Shown: piece by piece, positions 58,513-64,000 of the stretch | Position numbering within the stretch: the first letter of the stretch is position 1 | How the letters are laid out: every line of letters starts with the position of its first letter | NCBI RefSeq assembly: GCF_964355755.1 | Contig: NC_092675.1 | Span: forward strand, 2,514,312-2,578,311 | Source: Antedon mediterranea | Taxonomy: Eukaryota; Echinodermata; Crinoidea; Comatulida; Antedonidae | Length of the DNA stretch: 64,000 nucleotides | Direction: 5' to 3' | Translations under genes and position numbers: made by a program | Notes under the pieces: model-generated | Told to the model about the DNA's origin: nothing | Seen by the model: only the letters and a program-made list of their open reading frames with translations | Databases searched by the model: none

Positions 58513-61500
58513 ATCGGAGCTTACTCGGCCAACGAGGGATCTAAAAGCTGTTGCATTTGCCAACACGACACACGTAGACGTGTATGTATTTTTGTGAAGA
58601 TTTTGTATTTACATTTGTGACAAAAGATATAATTAGTAGTGAGATAATGAGTCGCTTTTTTGTTCAGATTTTGACATTGTGTATTTGTGTTGATCAAAAT
58701 CATAGACATTAAATGTATATATCCATCCTGTAATTGGCGGGTTACTCGCTGTTGGATGAGTATGAAATAAATAAAAAATAAAAATATTACTGTATACGTT
58801 ATTGCCATATCCATACTCTTATTGTAATTTTGTCCTATCCTTTCTATTTGTTATATAATATATTATTGTATTTTATATCATCTTATGTCTCTTCCTTTTG
58901 GATGAAGTTTACTGGTGTTCTTTCTATTCTATTTACTGAGATAAAATTACTATCAGTTGTAAATAAACTGAAAAGTATTTTTGAAAATGCTCATAAATAT
59001 AATGATTTCACTTTTATAGGCTACTATAAACCAGTATTTATTTCATTTATATAAATATAATATTTCTTCCTCCAAAAGTTAACGAGAATTACAAGATTCT
59101 GTTAAATATCACTCGATTTAGATTTCTTATTTAAGTGACTATTAATTACACTATTATTATTTTAATACAACAATACATTTACAAACAATTATTTACAATT
59201 ACAAATTGAATTAAAAAGACTTAACTTAAAAATTACTTTTAATCCATTTTCATACAGATATTTTGTAATAAGCATCAGACCACTGATGAAGTTGATCAAA
59301 TTGTAATGATAAAAAACATTAGAAAATAACAAAAATGTGATAATGAAAATAGTATGACAATTTTATGTTGATGACATGGTGGTATTAATGTAAATAAAGT
59401 GATGTTTACGCCACAAAAGAGAAACAAAATTCGTAATTTCCGTCATATCCTCTCATTGGCAAATCACTCTTATATAGGCCTACAGTAATTCATAATTTCT
59501 TATTATATATTTCATAATCGAGTTATATACTTCATAATCTCGAAGTATATAATTCATAATCTCGATTTATAATACTTTCTTTTAAAAACAAATACAAGTG
59601 TATGTCTCTATGTACAGTATCGTAAATAATTTGATTGTTACCGTACTGTATTCGTCGACAACAGACTCATTTACCATTCGTCTTTGTTTTCAACAAGGGG
59701 TATCCCTGACTTTCATACCTATTGTCTACCAAACGATTGTTTTCAAATCCTCATAACGTGGCTGGTAACACATTTCACATCACAGCCCTAACAAATCCTC
59801 ATAACGTGGCTGGTAACACATTTCACATCACAGCCCTAACAAATCCTCATAACGTGGCAGGTAACACATTTCACATCACAGCCCTAACAAATCCTCATAA
59901 CGTGGCTGGTAACACATTTCACATCACAGCCCTAACAAATCCTCATAACGTGGCTGGTAACACATTTCACATCACAGCCCTAACAAATCCTCATAACGTG
60001 GCTGGTAACACATTTCACATCACAGCCCTAACAACATTTCTCACATGTTTAAAGATATATTGAATGCCATAATAATCATATAATAAAGTTATTCACTTCT
60101 GCAGAAAACTGTATACAAAAAATAATGACTTTACTTATAAATAGACAAAATAAGGTTAACCAAAACCAAATCGGCTCTCTGGCTATTTTTTTTATTCAAT
60201 GTTTTACATGACATTAACATGGCAAATTCAACAAGAAGATTGTATAAAAGATTTTTTTTCAGGGGACATTATCCGATCCTATCTTAAATATGAAAATGGA
60301 AAAACAGGTATAATTATATAGGTAATAGCAGTACGAACATTTTCTCGTAATCCAGTTTTGAGGGGCCATTATTTAATGGGTTTATTGGGCTTTTTTATTT
60401 ATTGCTTTAGGGCCTATATTATTATATTATTTTAATTGAAAGACAGTGTTTTTTCATGTCTTTTTGTAGAAAAAAATAGAATCTATCAATCATAATGTAT
60501 CGAGATAAATGTGTTCCTCAATTCAAAATATCAGTAAAAACAATCCAAAATGTAAATAATACATTTTATTTTATAAGTAAGGGATTCCACATCCTAGTAT
60601 CTTTACATTAAAAATAGAAGATAAATAAATGGGGTTTGATTTGATGGTGTTTATGAAATTAAATGTATATAACATGTTGAAAGTTGAATTTCACACGTGT
60701 CTAAGCCAAAACGAATAATACAAGACAACAGCTGTGTGATTATCAAAGAAAGTCTATTTTTGGTGAAGCATATTTAAAAGCATCTACTTTTGTAGTTATT
60801 CGGGTAATTGAGGTATTTCTTGAGAGTTTCCAAACTTGCTCGTTTCTTTACGAAATAAAATAGGCCTACTATCCGAGAGAATATTTCCTTTTTGTTGATC
60901 AAATTGATCGAAAAGTACTAAAAATGGTACTTACAACGACGATCTGTTGTATCAGCAAAAAAAAAATTCTCTCCTAATATTAGGATCCAAATTAAATTAT
61001 TTGAAGAAATAAAATACATTTATACACAACATTCATTTGTTTGATGCTTAATTTTTCTATTACGCATACAACCTACCACTGGGGACCATGTTAAGTTATT
61101 CTCTCTGGATCCGTTCAGGCTTGGATATATCCGAGTGAGTTAAGCTTGGTTCCCATTGTACGCAATCTTACTAATCAACGACGCTGATAATAGACGCGGG
61201 TAAATAACTAAGCCTGAACAGGTTCTATTTTGCATGAACGCTGCCGTGGACGGTTGTCAACGATGTGCGCTAGTATTATGGTAGGCCTACGAAGAGTATA
61301 CATCATTTGGTTGATGAACAACCATCTTATGAAAAGAAATATTCAAATAATTCACCCAATACTAAACTGAAATACAGTACACGCTGAATTTAATAATCTT
61401 ATAATTCAGTATGTAAATCGTTTAAGTTAAATGTTTACCATTTACCTGGTTCTGCTTGTAATATAATCTATCCTTACAAGTATGAATTGTTGGTTCAACA

Positions 61501-62421
61501 CAAAGTTCAGCTGGCCCAGAATTCCTTCGAAATGCCCGCTTCTACCAGCCATATCAAGCGACTTGACGTTGTAACCCAGTGAGGAATTTTGAGCTTACGA
61601 CGGCTTAATACAGTACATTATTATATAATATAGTATATCATAGCATTTTAACAAGGACCATAATTAAATTCACAATATCCCCTTAAATTGTGAAAACACA
61701 AGTGGTTGATGGAGCATACCAACACAGTTCGTTCAGTCAGTTCACGACTATATTGCTGCATAACAGTGTCGTGTCTTATTCTATCAAATTTGCATATTAT
61801 AGAAATGGTGCCTCACGCTCGACTTGAATGCACTATTCAATTATCTATACAATACAACTGCAATGTTTCCTTACATACTTCTTGAAAGAATATTTGATTT
61901 ATTTATTTTATATTGTTGTTTTCGAGTGAGCTGCGAGTACCTTATTATAATTCTCCATCACTGGAATAGGAAAAATAGTCAATTTTTTTTCTATTAATGC
62001 CAAACTTACCAGCCACCATCGAAAAGAGGGAATGTTTTATAATGCTCTTAAGATTGTTGCTCCTGTAAAATATTCTTATTTATAACATAAAGATCAAGCA
62101 AATATTCAACTTTTAAGAAGAAAGATTTCTTTGAACCAATTGAAGTAGTAAAGATAGACTATTATTATTTAATGTTCAATCATATAGGCCTACATGCTTC
62201 TCAAGGGTCACGTTAAATATGCATATTTACTAGGCCTACAGGGAGGCAGGCAGGCAGGCATACAGCACCAACCAATATTTTTTTAGAAAGATCTGTAAGC
62301 GTACTATATGACCAAACCAAATATAAAAAGAAGACAATTTGTTTTAATATTCGTGTACATTTATTTCCAAAAACAACTATTATAATAAACAATCACAATA
62401 TACACATATTTCACAAAACAC
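58513..62421. other. Intergenic between cyclophilin paralogues
   Basis: No gene seen apart from repeats listed separately. Very AT-rich (58780-59700). A single end of MITE family B (TAAGCTTGGTTCCCATTGTA) lies at 61141; its partner end was not found. A GGCA run lies at about 62244-62259. Confidence 0.5.
59745..60032. repeat. 48-bp tandem repeat, exactly six copies
   Basis: The unit begins AAATCCTCATAACGTGGCTG and continues GTAACACATTTCACATCACA then GCCCTAAC. Six copies fill 288 bp with almost no divergence (one CTGG to CAGG change in copy 3). Since 48 is divisible by three, the plus-strand ORF at 59722-60063 repeats a 16-residue motif (NPHNVAGNTFHITALT) six times. No signal peptide or promoter was seen, so coding is unproven. 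Confidence 0.95.
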
Positions 62422-63387
62422 TTGAGACTTCAATCTAATTCTATTACGATATTCAACATGATAAATGATATAAAGCTGAAATTAAAGAAATCAACTTCGA
62501 TTCTAAAGCAAAACAAACTTTACGGTCCATTTAAAAAAAAATCAAACGAAATTATTGACGGGCTGAATTTCACCAAACCAAAACGAGATAACCTATTTCT
62601 ACCATACATACGACATCTACTAATACACTAAAGCTCTGTCTACACTATCAAACTAGTTGATAAAAAAAAGTGCCCAAATGGTAGTGATATGACATCATCA
62701 TGCCCATATGGGACCACATTAATTTTTGTAGACACATAAAGTTTGAAATTGTAGACAGAGCTTGTTGGTAACAATACACTATACAACGGGACAATAAAGT
62801 ACGTTTACCTCAATCCAAAAGAAACTTACGACACAAATCAAAATATGTAATTATCAATCAAAAAATAAAAAAAAAATACTGATGAACCCTGTTGAGGTTA
62901 ATAAAATACATCAGTTTACACAATAAATATTTTAAAATACACATAGGCCTACACTACACACACACTATTCACACGAAACATCAATGGTCTATAGACACGG
63001 AACACAAAGGTCTATACACACGGAACATCAAAAGAAATTACAATAGAAATATATGCATCAAACTCCTCAGCCTATATAGGACCTGTTTAGACAATAAACG
63101 AACGACGATAAATAAATACATACACATATTTTCCCTACAGAAAACCGTAAAGAGATCAGAAAAGTGAAACTATTATTTTCAAGGAAGAAAGTATAAATGG
63201 TTTTCCTATAGTTCTAGGATGAAAACTTTTCTTCTTTTTTTTCTGCAGACAAAATGTATATTTATCTGTTTACCGTCGATCGTCTTGTATAAACAAGCCT
63301 TTAAAATTTCACCAGTTAAAATACGCGGCATCAATCAATATAAACATGAATTAACAAAGTGTGAATGAGAGAAATAATAGTATTAAT
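62422..63387. other. 3' flank of second cyclophilin, no other gene
   Basis: Includes the presumed 3' UTR of the paralogue below 63388 and MITE family A at 62631-62763. The ORFs at 62422-62631 and 62892-63167 are AT-rich and unconvincing. Confidence 0.4.
62631..62763. mobile_element. Foldback MITE family A, complete copy
   Basis: The termini AAGCTCTGTCTACACTATCA plus AACT and, inverted, AAGCTCTGTCTACAATTTCA plus AACT agree at 22 of 24 positions. The interior has GTGCCCAAATGGTAGTGATA, TGACATCATCATGCCCATAT and then its partial inverse, so the whole 133 bp folds on itself. Other members: 6623-6704 and 51828-52065. Confidence 0.88.
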
Positions 63388-63561
63388 CTAAGGGCTTTCT
63401 GTATTCTCTGTGTCTGTTTTGTTGGTCAAGTCTAGGCCTTCTGGGTGAGGCAAGTGGTATGGCTCCTTAACGGCGATGACACCGCAATCTGAAACTCGGA
63501 TGATTCTATCTGGGTAGGCATATTCATTAGTTTCTTCATCAACGATCTCATCAATAACATC
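63388..63561 (-). CDS. PPIB/PPIC-like: Second cyclophilin, last exon
   Basis: Acceptor CTCCCCAG; 58 codons including TAG at 63388-63390. Encodes DVIDEIVDEETNEYAYPDRI, then [19 protein letters not shown], ending TENTESP. It aligns with the last exon of the first gene (55923-56087) with conservative changes and a longer, different C-terminus, so it is a paralogue rather than an assembly duplicate. A 123-codon ORF running through the acceptor into the intron is an artefact. Confidence 0.92.
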   Translation of the reverse strand, partial: DVIDEIVDEETNEYAYPDRIIRVSDCGVIAVKEPYHLPHPEGLDLTNKTDTENTESP

Positions 63562-63938
63562 CTGGGGAGAACAATTAAAGAAATAATAATTAATAACATG
63601 GCTAACATGCGTGAAAATATGAATTCCAAGTTTAGAAACTGTACAAGATTTCCAAGTAACACATGAGATGTAACATTGGCGGATCCGGGAAATTGAAAAT
63701 ATGAATATCTGGGATAAGCTTACCGGTTTGAAAGCTGATATTAACTCAATCTTTATCATTGATTGTATTGTTGTTACTAATCTGTAACTATTTATTTCTA
63801 CTTCATTTACAATTTTCGTACATCATGAGCAATACAAAGTTTAAAAAAAATGTGCGATGAGAAATCTTTAAAAAATGTGTTTTTTAACAAAATATTATTC
63901 ATCATCATATAAAAACAATTATGTAAACTCAAACCTAC

Positions 63939-64000
63939 CATTCCTTCAATAACTTTTCCAAATACAACGTGTTTGCCATCAAGCCATTTAGCACTGTTCA
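63939..64000 (-). CDS. PPIB/PPIC-like: Second cyclophilin, exon 3 (cut by window edge)
   Basis: Donor ATG/GTAGGT at the low end. The 62 visible bases are identical to the corresponding end of exon 3 of the first cyclophilin gene and encode [20 protein letters not shown]. The rest of the gene lies beyond the right edge. Confidence 0.92.

Noticed and set aside
1-64000. CRISPR arrays, bacterial operons or a defence island
   Set aside because: Exon-intron genes and eukaryotic retroelements dominate; the direct repeats are adjacent units without spacers.

Overview
This is a eukaryotic, AT-rich (about 35% GC) window from an invertebrate animal. Supporting signs are GT-AG introns of a few hundred bases to several kb, metazoan gene families (TRPM, rhodopsin-type GPCR, ADAMTS, secreted cyclophilin), an L1/Tx1-type LINE, many short foldback elements and microsatellites. 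A marine deuterostome, perhaps an echinoderm, is my best guess, but the sequence does not prove it. Nothing bacterial is present. All exons were joined by hand using reading frame and splice-site phase.

Layout (all recognised protein genes lie on the minus strand). 3870-5687: the first three exons of a TRPM-family cation channel, running off the left edge. 6623-6704: a fragment of a short inverted-repeat element. 7523-8674: an intronless 383-aa rhodopsin-like GPCR. 9959-10140: an orphan exon-like ORF. 12117-12190: a tRNA-Asn(GTT) gene. 12209-15879: a 5'-truncated LINE carrying a 949-codon reverse transcriptase ORF, bounded by a 14-bp target-site duplication and inserted about 7 bp past the tRNA gene. 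18170-40277: a complete 22-exon ADAMTS metalloprotease gene. Its exons encode 1213 aa: signal peptide, prodomain, zinc protease, disintegrin-like, TSP1, Cys-rich, spacer, three TSP1, charged insert, TSP1 and PLAC. It is most like ADAMTS7/12. 40278-55922: gene-poor DNA with satellites and non-autonomous transposons, including a 921-bp PIF/Harbinger-like element with TTA duplications. 55923-58500: a complete secreted cyclophilin (238 aa). 63388-64000: the last exons of a tandem paralogue of that cyclophilin, cut by the right edge.

The genes do not form a pathway. The ADAMTS and cyclophilin products both enter the secretory pathway; the GPCR and TRPM proteins are membrane proteins.

The most unusual signals are these. 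The palindrome TAGGCCTA occurs about 40 times, where under one is expected by base composition, and one repeat copy appears to have gained it as an insertion. A 60-bp near-perfect copy of part of the ADAMTS active-site exon sits in the neighbouring intron. A 21-bp tandem array with a three-unit higher order has grown inside a foldback element. The LINE sits immediately beside a tRNA gene. A repeat carries a hammerhead-like core. The GPCR lacks the conserved TM3 cysteine. No clearly new multi-gene system was found.
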